From an uncultured Lachnospiraceae bacterium (GTDB lineage Bacteria > Bacillota > Clostridia > Lachnospirales > Lachnospiraceae), in the NCBI GenBank assembly GCA_900315945.1, contig ONAZ01000008.1:32541-96540 (forward strand): DNA of 64,000 nucleotides, in the 5' to 3' direction. This document shows positions 17,893-26,505 of the stretch, one piece after another. Made by a program: the position numbers and the translations under genes. Each line of letters starts with the position of its first letter. The stretch's first letter is position 1. Under the pieces are notes generated by a model. That model was not told where the DNA came from. It did not search any database and saw nothing but the letters and a program-made list of their open reading frames with translations.

Positions 17893-19284
17893 ATGAATTC
17901 ACAATCGAATAATAATGCCAAAAGGAGTGTAGGGTATTTAGTTGTATTATTTATTATTCTTACAGCGATTTACATAGTTGATGAGATTTCATCTAATATT
18001 ACCACAACAATGCAGCCAGAAGTAATCTTAGACTTGTTCAAGATACCTGGTGGTTCTGTACTCTCAGAGGAGTTTGAAGATGCGGTGGGACTATTTACTG
18101 CTTTTTCAATGGTGTCATATATATTTATGCTGATAGCACCATTTTATAAAGCGTTGGCAGATAAATTCGGAAGAAAGCCTTTCCTTATTCTTAATACACT
18201 TCTTATGGGTGTGGGAATGGCTATTTGTATGATAGCACCTAACTATATTGTATATATAATAGGTGTGCTTGTTATTACATTTGTTAAGTCTAATGATATG
18301 CAGGTTATGTATATAATTGAGACGGCACCTGATAATCACAGAGCGAAGCTTTGTAATCTTACTAAAGCAATTGGTTTAATAAGTGTTGCTTTAATCGGTG
18401 TTTTTCGACAAATGTTCTATAACAAAGAAGATTTGTCTTCCTGGAGAATGGTATTCTTAATTCCGGCAATCCTAGGTATTGCAGTTGCTCTTATCTGTAT
18501 TCCTATTGTTAAAGAGACACCTGTATTTCTTAAGAAGAAAGCAGATAGAGAGGCTGCTTTGGCTACAGCTAGTAGTACAGTAGATAAAGTTGAAGAGAAA
18601 TCAATAGAAGAAGGTATTGATAAAGAAAATAAAGAACAAAAGTCTCGTGGCGGTGTTATTAATGCGTTTAAATATATATTTAGAGATCCACAGGTACGTA
18701 AGATTATGATTGCGGCAATGGCTTTTGCTCTTGTGACAGGAATCACAACATACTATACAACTGTCCTTAAAGCTTCAAGCGATGGTGGACTTATTACAGA
18801 AGAGATGATTTCAATAGTTCTTGTAATATTCCCATTTGTAAATGGATTGTTCACTCTTATATGCGGATTCTTAAGTGACGCTCTTGGAAGAAAGAAGGCC
18901 TGCTTTGTATTCTCTGGCATTGCTATGATAGGCCTAATTCTATTCGTACTTGGTACACAATTTGGATGGAGCCATATAGTTATTGGTATTGGTTGGGGAA
19001 TGTTCATAGGAACACTTTGGTCTATTACAGATACCCTTGTACTTGTTATGCCATCTGAAGCAACACCAACAGATATGAGGGCGTCAGTACTTGGCGTGAT
19101 GAGTTTACTTTTGTCAGTTGGTATGGCTTTGTCAATTATTATATTTACAGTTGCTATGAACGTGTTTGGAACAGATACACTTGGAATTGTTTCACTAGTT
19201 ATATGTATTCCACTAACGATTGTTTCTTGCATACTTCTTACCCGTGTTAAGGAGACAAAAGGTAATGATCTAAATGCTGGATAG
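17893..19284 (+). CDS. MFS transporter
   Basis: 463 residues, 12 predicted membrane helices, with the loop 2-3 signature ALADKFGRKPF and its repeat SDALGRKK in the second half. The long charged central loop (KKKADREAALATAS...) lies between helices 6 and 7. ATG 17893 follows AAGGAGG; an extension to 17851 runs through the promoter region. A TATAAT box lies at 17841-17846. The substrate is unknown; the neighbouring PPTase raises peptide-metabolite export as one possibility. Confidence 0.85.
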   Translation: MNSQSNNNAKRSVGYLVVLFIILTAIYIVDEISSNITTTMQPEVILDLFKIPGGSVLSEEFEDAVGLFTAFSMVSYIFMLIAPFYKALADKFGRKPFLILNTLLMGVGMAICMIAPNYIVYIIGVLVITFVKSNDMQVMYIIETAPDNHRAKLCNLTKAIGLISVALIGVFRQMFYNKEDLSSWRMVFLIPAILGIAVALICIPIVKETPVFLKKKADREAALATASSTVDKVEEKSIEEGIDKENKEQKSRGGVINAFKYIFRDPQVRKIMIAAMAFALVTGITTYYTTVLKASSDGGLITEEMISIVLVIFPFVNGLFTLICGFLSDALGRKKACFVFSGIAMIGLILFVLGTQFGWSHIVIGIGWGMFIGTLWSITDTLVLVMPSEATPTDMRASVLGVMSLLLSVGMALSIIIFTVAMNVFGTDTLGIVSLVICIPLTIVSCILLTRVKETKGNDLNAG

Positions 19285-19295
19285 AAAGGACTTAT

Positions 19296-22130
19296 ATGTA
19301 TCAAGCTGTATTACTGATTGAAAATGTAAATGTTTTCATACTTGCAATTATAACTATGATGCTTTTTGTCAAATTCAATAGCAGAATGCATCTGTATCTA
19401 ATATTAACATGTATGGCTCTTCTAGTTAACAATATTGGTTACCAATTAGAGCTTCAGTCACAGTCAATGGATACGTATCTTGTTGCTTTGAAGTTTTCTT
19501 ATACTGGTCGTATATGGATAGGATATGCACTTTTTGTGTTTGTTGCAGAGATGTGCAGAGCACATATTCCTACATTTGTTCGAGTAATTGCAGTAGCATT
19601 TAACATAATACTTAATCCTATTATATTTACAGTTGAGAATAATACTTTGTATTACACTTATACATATTTCGAGATAAAGGATAACTTCCCAATTATTATT
19701 CATGGTCGTGGCCCAATGTATTATGTGTTCATGTTAACATTGGTGGCATATATTATAGCTGCGGCGTACTTTATTATTAAAGCTCTTATTAGAGAGAAGA
19801 ATGAAATTAGAAAGAAGCAGATTAAGGTTGTTGCTTTTGCTATTCTTGTTATAATGGCATTTTACATTGTAGAAGTAACGCATGCTTTAGAAATAACTAA
19901 ATTATTCGATATTACTACAATAGGATATACTTTGGGCTCAATAGTATTCTTGATAGCAATTCTTAAGTATAACTTGCTTGATTCAGCTTCTGTGGCAAGG
20001 CAATTTGCTTTGGATGAATTAGCATCATGTAGCTTCCTTGCATTTGATGAAAATGGTGCGATTACTTATTACAACAAACCAACAAAAAAGCTATTCCCTA
20101 TGATTGAAAAAGATCAGGATACAGTTGTAGAAATTCTAGAAGAACATCTAGCATTAGATGAACCAATAGAGATTGATGGTAGAATGTATGTAACGAAGAA
20201 AGAGAACTTGGGCAGAGAAGGGGATGATGTAGGAACTATTTATCTAGTTAATGACGAGACGGATTACTTCCAATATATGGAAGACCTTCGAGTTCAGAAA
20301 CAGATTGCTGATGATGCTAACAAGGCTAAGTCTAACTTCCTTGCTAATATGTCTCATGAGATTCGTTCGCCTATAAATGCCATTCTTGGAATGGATGAAA
20401 TGATTATTAGAGAAAGCTCTGAAGATGCTGTGGTAGGTTATGCTTCAGATATTAAGACTTCCTCTCAGACATTATTATCTATAGTTAATGATATTCTTGA
20501 CTTCTCTAAAGTAGAAGAAGGCAAGATGGAGATAATACCAATAGAATATGAAGTTGGTGATATGATTAGTAACCTGATTAGTATGGTTAGTGAACGTATT
20601 GTTAATAAAGGTCTTCAATTTAAAGTAGTAGTGGATGAAAGAATACCAAGAGTATTGTATGGAGATGAGATAAGGATTAAGCAGTGCATACTTAATCTTC
20701 TTACAAATGCTGTAAAATATACAAAAGAAGGAAGTGTAGAGTTTTCTGTTGTTTATGATGATATAAGTGATGATGAGATAGCTCTAAAAGTGAAAGTTCG
20801 GGATACTGGTATTGGTATGAAGGAAGAGGACATGGATAAGTTGCTCTCACCATTTACTAGAATTGAAGAAAGAAGGAATCGCAATATTGAAGGTACAGGA
20901 CTAGGAATGACTATTACTTCAAAGCTCCTTCAATTAATGGGTTCAAAACTTGAAGTGGCAAGTGTATATGGAGAAGGCTCCACTTTTTCATTTAAAGTTA
21001 ACCAGAAGGTTATATCATCAGAGCCTATAGGAGATTTCTATGCTAAGAGTTCTTATGATAAGAGTGCTATTCCTAAGTATAAAGAGAGCTTCCATGCACC
21101 TAATGCAAGAATTCTTGTAATTGATGATACAGAGATTAATCTTGCTGTTATTACTAATCTTCTTAAGAAAACTAAGCTTATAATTGATACAGCAGTTTCT
21201 GCAAAAAAAGGAATAGAATTACTAGAGAAAAACCATTATGATGTGGTTCTCATTGATCATATGATGCCAGAAATGGATGGAATACAAGCCCTTCATTATA
21301 TGAAAGATAATAATCTTGTTAAGGATTCAAAATGCGTTGTTCTAACAGCAAATGCAGTATCTGGCGTTAGAGAAATGTATATTAGTGAAGGCTTTGATGA
21401 TTATTTGTCTAAACCAATTAATCCAGAAGTACTTGAGCAAAGATTAATAGAATGGCTTCCAAGGGAAAAGATTGTTAGCGAAGCTGACTTCGAAGAAGAG
21501 GAAGTAGAAGGCGAAGCTGACTTCAAAGAAGAGAAAATAGATAAAGAAGCTGAGTCTATGTATGGCATAAGTGAGATTAATGAAAAGGATGGTATAACAT
21601 ATTGTGGCTCTAAGGAGGCATATATATCTGTTCTTAGCATTTTCCATGAGACGGCAGAAGATAAGGCCAGTGAGATTAGAAAAACATACGACGAGAAAGA
21701 CTGGGATAATTTCACAATTAAGGTTCACGCCCTAAAAAGTTCTGCTCGAGTAATTGGTGCCAAAGACTTATCACAAGCAGCTAAAGAATTAGAGGATGCT
21801 GGAAAGAATAGAGATATTGATGTGATTGATAGAGACATAGATGGCCTACTTGAAGATTATATGCAATTAAATGAGAAGCTTAAGGTATTAGATAAGGATA
21901 ATGATGATGAGCTTCCTCCATTAGATGATTCTATGCGAAAAGATGCATTCAATACTATGAGTGAGATTACAAATAGCATGGATTATGGTATGATGGAGAC
22001 ATTACTTGATGATATAAAGAATTATAAGCTTAATGAAGAAGATGACGCATTGATAAAGAGAATACGAAAGTTACTTCTTGAGCTTGATTGGGATGGGATT
22101 TCAGAAGAATTAAAATCTATAGAATTATAA
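19296..22130 (+). CDS. Hybrid histidine kinase with 7TM input, receiver and HPt
   Basis: 944 residues: seven N-terminal membrane helices (about 1-225, histidine-kinase 7TM type); a short PAS-like region (230-330); HisKA with His354 (NMSHEIRSP); HATPase; receiver with Asp654 (VVLIDHMMPE); an acidic linker containing two near-identical EADF(E/K)EE blocks; and an HPt domain with His811 (VHALKSSAR). All steps of a phosphorelay except the output are thus in one chain. It starts 11 bases after the MFS gene and is followed by a tandem-receiver protein. Confidence 0.88.
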   Translation: MYQAVLLIENVNVFILAIITMMLFVKFNSRMHLYLILTCMALLVNNIGYQLELQSQSMDTYLVALKFSYTGRIWIGYALFVFVAEMCRAHIPTFVRVIAVAFNIILNPIIFTVENNTLYYTYTYFEIKDNFPIIIHGRGPMYYVFMLTLVAYIIAAAYFIIKALIREKNEIRKKQIKVVAFAILVIMAFYIVEVTHALEITKLFDITTIGYTLGSIVFLIAILKYNLLDSASVARQFALDELASCSFLAFDENGAITYYNKPTKKLFPMIEKDQDTVVEILEEHLALDEPIEIDGRMYVTKKENLGREGDDVGTIYLVNDETDYFQYMEDLRVQKQIADDANKAKSNFLANMSHEIRSPINAILGMDEMIIRESSEDAVVGYASDIKTSSQTLLSIVNDILDFSKVEEGKMEIIPIEYEVGDMISNLISMVSERIVNKGLQFKVVVDERIPRVLYGDEIRIKQCILNLLTNAVKYTKEGSVEFSVVYDDISDDEIALKVKVRDTGIGMKEEDMDKLLSPFTRIEERRNRNIEGTGLGMTITSKLLQLMGSKLEVASVYGEGSTFSFKVNQKVISSEPIGDFYAKSSYDKSAIPKYKESFHAPNARILVIDDTEINLAVITNLLKKTKLIIDTAVSAKKGIELLEKNHYDVVLIDHMMPEMDGIQALHYMKDNNLVKDSKCVVLTANAVSGVREMYISEGFDDYLSKPINPEVLEQRLIEWLPREKIVSEADFEEEEVEGEADFKEEKIDKEAESMYGISEINEKDGITYCGSKEAYISVLSIFHETAEDKASEIRKTYDEKDWDNFTIKVHALKSSARVIGAKDLSQAAKELEDAGKNRDIDVIDRDIDGLLEDYMQLNEKLKVLDKDNDDELPPLDDSMRKDAFNTMSEITNSMDYGMMETLLDDIKNYKLNEEDDALIKRIRKLLLELDWDGISEELKSIEL

Positions 22131-22152
22131 AAATTGTTATGGAGGTATAGTG

Positions 22153-22944
22153 ATGGATAACATTGCAACCGGTAATAATAGTATAATAGTAATTAGTAAG
22201 ACAGAAGGATTTCTAGTAAAAGGAATAGAGCAGAAATTAAAAGAGAATGGTTTGAATAATGCATTCTCTACTTTGGATGTAAAGCCACTAGCTTCTGTTA
22301 ATGAATATGCGAAATTATATATTCTCAATCTTAATGATGTTACAGATGAGGATAGAGAGTCTGTAATATATCTTAAGGACTCTGCAAGCGAGAAGGATAG
22401 GCAGATTATTCTTGTGGGAGAGCCTCTTGAGATTGAGTGGGCAGCAGATATTATACCACCTATTCAAATTCTTGATACGTTCATAAGACCATTTGACATG
22501 GAGAAACTAATCAAATCGGTGTCCAAATATATGGACAAGGTTGATACCGAAGAAACTAAGAAGAGTATTCTTATTGTGGATGATGACATTACATATATGA
22601 GAACTGTATATGGATGGCTTAAGAATAAATATCGTGTAGGAATGGCATCCTCTGGTATTCAGGCAATTAGCTGGCTTGCAAAGAATAAGGCAGATCTGAT
22701 TCTTTTAGATTATCAGATGCCAGTAGCTGATGGACCTCAGATTTTATCTATGTTGAAAAGTGATACTGCAACAGAAGATGTTCCTGTTATGTTTCTAACA
22801 GGACAGGATGATAGAGATAGTGTTATGTCTGTTATGGATTTGAAACCAGTTGATTATCTATTAAAGACGATTGATAAAGCCACATTGAATAAGAAAATCG
22901 ATGATTATTTTATGCGACTAAAGATTGAACAATTGACTAAGTAG
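22153..22944 (+). CDS. Tandem receiver protein without output domain
   Basis: 263 residues. The C-terminal half (about 137-255) is a complete receiver with an acidic pocket (VDDD), phospho-acceptor Asp186 (LILLDYQMP), Thr (FLTG) and Lys (YLLKT). The N-terminal half (10-125) has receiver-like hydrophobic spacing but lacks these residues. No DNA-binding domain is present, so it may act by protein contact or as a phosphate sink. It directly follows the hybrid kinase at 19296. ATG 22153 is preferred to GTG 22150 because of GGAGG at 22141. Confidence 0.8.
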   Translation: MDNIATGNNSIIVISKTEGFLVKGIEQKLKENGLNNAFSTLDVKPLASVNEYAKLYILNLNDVTDEDRESVIYLKDSASEKDRQIILVGEPLEIEWAADIIPPIQILDTFIRPFDMEKLIKSVSKYMDKVDTEETKKSILIVDDDITYMRTVYGWLKNKYRVGMASSGIQAISWLAKNKADLILLDYQMPVADGPQILSMLKSDTATEDVPVMFLTGQDDRDSVMSVMDLKPVDYLLKTIDKATLNKKIDDYFMRLKIEQLTK

Positions 22945-22996
22945 ATATAGATAAAGCAGATATAGACAAGACAGACAGAGAAAAAAGAGAAGCAAT

Positions 22997-24091
22997 ATGA
23001 AAAAAAGAATATTTGCTATAGTTTTAGTCTCTATATTGATTATTGCATCAGTTAGTGGATGTAGTTGTTCTAATACAGATAATGGGAATAATAATGCTAC
23101 TGCAACTAATACTTCAATGGCATCTGATACATTTGGTAATTATTCTCCTGTGCAGGAAGAAGTAACATATAGAGATTACGAAGAAAGAATTATTGAGAAT
23201 AAGATAGTTCCTAATACATACGAAGAGCCAGCGGTTCATCAGGGTAAACTTCAGTATGAGGATTACAATACAATAGATTATGATGATGACAATCATCCTA
23301 TGGAGAAATATTTAGTTGTGTATACTCCTTATGGATATGATAGTAGTAAAGAATACGACATTATGTATCTTACCCATGGACATACTGGAGGAGCCACAAC
23401 ATGGCTTGGTTCTCCCACAGATCCATACGAGATGAAGAATGTCTTAGATCATCTAATTGAGGATGGAAAGGTTCGTCCTATGATTGTTGTCAGTATGACA
23501 TATTATGATGACAACAAGGATGAAGAGACATCAGATTATGATTCAGCAATCCTTAATTCCTTTGGCAAAGAATTAAGAAATGACATTATTCCTACGGTAG
23601 AATCAAAATATTCGACTTATGCTAAGTCTATGGATTTAGAAGGATTCAAAGCATCAAGAGATCACAGAATAATGGGTGGTTTCTCTATGGGTGGTGTAAC
23701 TACATGCCTTCAGATATGTGAATCTATGGATTATTTTAGATACTATATGCCTATATCAGGCAGCCTATATTGGAGCACAGGCGGACGTAGTTCCTCTAGT
23801 AATCCAGGAAAGAGAATGGAAGAAGCCATTAAGGCTCAAGGGTACACAAGAGATGATTTCTATATATACATGTCTACGGGAACTAGTGATTTTGCAAAAC
23901 CTACCGTGGACAGACAGTTTGAATCAATGAAGGCTTGCTCTAATATGTTCACCTTCGGACAGCTTGGCGTTGATGGAGCCAATTGTTCTTATGGTGTAGG
24001 ACAAGGTGAAGGCCATAATGGCCATGGAAGAGAGACGGCAACATTTAATGCATTGCCTGCTATTTCTTCAATGATTGGAAGAAATCAATAA
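22997..24091 (+). CDS. Secreted lipoprotein esterase (CE1/feruloyl esterase-like)
   Basis: 364 residues. The signal peptide ends in the lipobox SVSGC, so the enzyme is tethered outside the cell. The alpha/beta-hydrolase core shows the nucleophile elbow GGFSMGG (Ser230), an oxyanion-type THGHTGG segment and a C-terminal GEGHNGHG that likely gives the catalytic His. This is the layout of carbohydrate esterase family 1 enzymes that remove feruloyl or acetyl groups from plant xylan, which fits a fibre-degrading gut or rumen bacterium. Its substrate is inferred. Confidence 0.8.
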   Translation: MKKRIFAIVLVSILIIASVSGCSCSNTDNGNNNATATNTSMASDTFGNYSPVQEEVTYRDYEERIIENKIVPNTYEEPAVHQGKLQYEDYNTIDYDDDNHPMEKYLVVYTPYGYDSSKEYDIMYLTHGHTGGATTWLGSPTDPYEMKNVLDHLIEDGKVRPMIVVSMTYYDDNKDEETSDYDSAILNSFGKELRNDIIPTVESKYSTYAKSMDLEGFKASRDHRIMGGFSMGGVTTCLQICESMDYFRYYMPISGSLYWSTGGRSSSSNPGKRMEEAIKAQGYTRDDFYIYMSTGTSDFAKPTVDRQFESMKACSNMFTFGQLGVDGANCSYGVGQGEGHNGHGRETATFNALPAISSMIGRNQ

Positions 24092-24136
24092 AATGTTATA
24101 TAATAGTTAGAAAATACATAATCTCAGGGAGGAAAA

Positions 24137-25393
24137 ATGGATAAGAAACTTAAGAGAAAGCCATGGTATCCTATGGCAATGGCGATATGTATAGGAATAT
24201 TGTTCTTCTTTTTGATTTCTAATATCGGAACAATATGGGACATAATATGTAATATAGCTTATTATTTATATCCTGTAATAGCAGGTATAATAATAGCTTA
24301 TCTCATTAATCCACTTATGAAGCTATTTGAAGAGAAAGTCTTTTTTGTCTTCAAGAATAAAGGTGTTAAGAGAGCTATATCATTAGTTCTATCACTAACA
24401 ATTGTTATTGTATTAATAGTACTTGTATTCGTAATTCTTGTTCCGCAGCTTTACGATAGTATAATGACAATTTATCATAATAAGGATGAATATCTAGAGG
24501 TTATATATAACTTCCTTAAGAAAGTGGGAGCAACATCAATTCTTACATATATTGAAGGCTTCTTCTCTGGCTCAGAAAGCTTGTTTGATAAGCTAATAGC
24601 ATATATTGGAGATAATGGTGCTTCGATTAAGGAAGGTGTTTTGACTCTTGGCGGTCACTTAGGAGCATGGGGTATTGGACTAATATTCTCTGTATATTTT
24701 CTTGCTGCAAAAGATAGAATCAAAGAAGTATCTAAGAATCTATTAAGAGGAATTCAGAAGAATGAAGAATTAACTAATACAACTCTTAAGCATCTTACGA
24801 GAATGGACTTCATCGTATCAAGATATGTTGCAATGTCGATTGTAGATAGTATTATTCTAGGTGTTGCCAACGCAATCTTCATGGTTATTGTTGGTATGGA
24901 GTATACAGGACTTGTATCTGTAGTAATTGGTGTTACTAACCTTATACCTACATTCGGACCTATTATTGGTATTGTAGTAGGTGGAATAATCCTTGTTCTA
25001 TCTAATCCATTGCATGCACTTTACTTCGTAATATTCATGACTGCAGCAATGATGATAGATGGATATCTGATAAGGCCAAAACTATTTGGAAAGACACTTG
25101 GTGTGTCTGGTATATGGATATTAATAGCAGTTATTGTAGGTGGAAGAATATTAGGTGTACTTGGTATCCTTCTTTCTATACCAGTTGTTGCTATTATCGA
25201 TTATCTAATTAAGGAAGTCTTTATTCCTTCAAGGAGAGCAAAAGAACAGGAACGTATCGAGAAGGAAAAGAAGGCAAAAGAGAAAAAGGAAAAAGATAAG
25301 AAAAAGAAGTTAGAAGAGAAGAAACTTCAAGAAGAATCTGAAGAAAAATCAGAAGAAAAATCTGAAGATAGTGATGTAAAAAAGGAAGAGTAA
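24137..25393 (+). CDS. AI-2E family transporter (UPF0118)
   Basis: 418 residues with about eight membrane helices in the PerM/TqsA arrangement and the conserved PTFGPIIG segment. Members export or pass AI-2, or act as Na+/H+ antiporters; which applies here is unknown. The last about 55 residues are an extreme Lys/Glu-rich tail. ATG 24137 follows GGGAGG. A strong terminator follows. The stretch before it repeats the AATAAAATGTTATATAATA motif also found before the MFS gene at 17829. Confidence 0.85.
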   Translation: MDKKLKRKPWYPMAMAICIGILFFFLISNIGTIWDIICNIAYYLYPVIAGIIIAYLINPLMKLFEEKVFFVFKNKGVKRAISLVLSLTIVIVLIVLVFVILVPQLYDSIMTIYHNKDEYLEVIYNFLKKVGATSILTYIEGFFSGSESLFDKLIAYIGDNGASIKEGVLTLGGHLGAWGIGLIFSVYFLAAKDRIKEVSKNLLRGIQKNEELTNTTLKHLTRMDFIVSRYVAMSIVDSIILGVANAIFMVIVGMEYTGLVSVVIGVTNLIPTFGPIIGIVVGGIILVLSNPLHALYFVIFMTAAMMIDGYLIRPKLFGKTLGVSGIWILIAVIVGGRILGVLGILLSIPVVAIIDYLIKEVFIPSRRAKEQERIEKEKKAKEKKEKDKKKKLEEKKLQEESEEKSEEKSEDSDVKKEE

Positions 25394-25410
25394 AGTATAA
25401 TACATCTGAA

Positions 25411-25441
25411 AGTGGCGCTAGTAAATAGCGTCACTTTTTTT
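25411..25441 (+). terminator. Terminator after the AI-2E transporter gene
   Basis: AGTGGCGCTA (25411-25420) pairs with TAGCGTCACT (25426-25435) through one wobble, followed by a T run. Confidence 0.88.
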
Positions 25442-25513
25442 GTCTATATGTATATATTTCATAAACAAATTTTGTATAAATATTATAAAAATATAATACT
25501 TGCACGAAAATGA

Positions 25514-25542
25514 TTGACTCTGACTGACTCTGACTGTATTAT
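25514..25542 (+). promoter_or_regulatory. Fructose operon promoter with tandem repeat operator
   Basis: TTGACT (25514-25519), 17-base spacer, TATTAT (25537-25542). The -35 box and spacer consist of a 10-bp direct repeat (TGACTCTGAC twice, 25515-25534), a likely target of the DeoR-type regulator encoded at the operon end. Confidence 0.6.
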
Positions 25543-25585
25543 ATGAATATAGTCTTTTTGTTGAGCGAAAAAGGGGGCGATTATC

Positions 25586-26491
25586 TTGGTATATACTGTA
25601 ACTTTTAATCCTTCTTTGGATTATATCGTAACTGTAGATGATTTTAAGCTCGGTCTAACTAACAGGACTACATCTGAGTTGATGCTTCCAGGTGGAAAGG
25701 GAATTAATGTATCCATCGTACTTAGTAATCTCGGAATTGAGAATACTGCTATTTATTTTTCAGCAGGTTTTATAGGTGATGAGATTACGAGGAAAGTAAA
25801 AGAGTGTGGTATCAAGTCAGAAGAAATCAAAGTATCTAATGGATGCTCAAGAGTTAATCTCAAGCTCAAATCCATAGATGGTACAGAGATAAATGGTGCT
25901 GGTCCTGATATTTCGAAGGAAGCTATCGAGTCTTTTTATCACAAGTTGGAAATGTTACAGGCAGGGGATACCTTAGTACTTGCGGGAAGCATTCCACAAA
26001 CCATGCCAGAAACCATATATAGTGATATTATGGCAAGACTTTCGGGCAAGGGTATAAGGATTGTTGTTGATGCCACAAGGGATCTTCTTGTAAATGTACT
26101 AGAGTATAAGCCATTTCTTGTTAAGCCTAATAATCATGAGCTTGGAGAGATATTTGATGTAGAGCTTAATACAAGAGAGGAAGTTGTCCCTTATGCGAAG
26201 AAGATGATAGAGATGGGGGCTGAAAATGTCATCGTATCTATGGCTGGTCAAGGAGCGGTCTTTGTAAGTGCTAATGGAGATGCTTATCTTCGAGAGGCGC
26301 CTGAAGGAGAACTTGTTAATGGTGTGGGAGCTGGTGATTCCATGGTTGCAGGTTTTATAGCAGGCTATCTAGAGAATAAGGATTTACTACATGCATTTAA
26401 GATGGGGCTGAGTGCTGGATCGGCTAGCGCATTTTCTGAGTATCTTGCTACAAGAAAAGAAGTAGAAGCTGTATACAGAACGGTTAAGTAA
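25586..26491 (+). CDS. fruK: 1-phosphofructokinase
   Basis: Phosphorylates fructose-1-phosphate to fructose-1,6-bisphosphate. 301 residues of the PfkB sugar-kinase fold: N-terminal TFNPSLDYIV, PGGKGINVS signature and the catalytic NGVGAGDSM near the C-terminus. It starts at TTG 25586 behind AAAGGGGGCG; no ATG fits. First gene of the fructose operon; the PTS gene starts 14 bases after its stop. Confidence 0.93.
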   Translation: MVYTVTFNPSLDYIVTVDDFKLGLTNRTTSELMLPGGKGINVSIVLSNLGIENTAIYFSAGFIGDEITRKVKECGIKSEEIKVSNGCSRVNLKLKSIDGTEINGAGPDISKEAIESFYHKLEMLQAGDTLVLAGSIPQTMPETIYSDIMARLSGKGIRIVVDATRDLLVNVLEYKPFLVKPNNHELGEIFDVELNTREEVVPYAKKMIEMGAENVIVSMAGQGAVFVSANGDAYLREAPEGELVNGVGAGDSMVAGFIAGYLENKDLLHAFKMGLSAGSASAFSEYLATRKEVEAVYRTVK

Positions 26492-26505
26492 AAGGAGGAG
26501 TAAAA

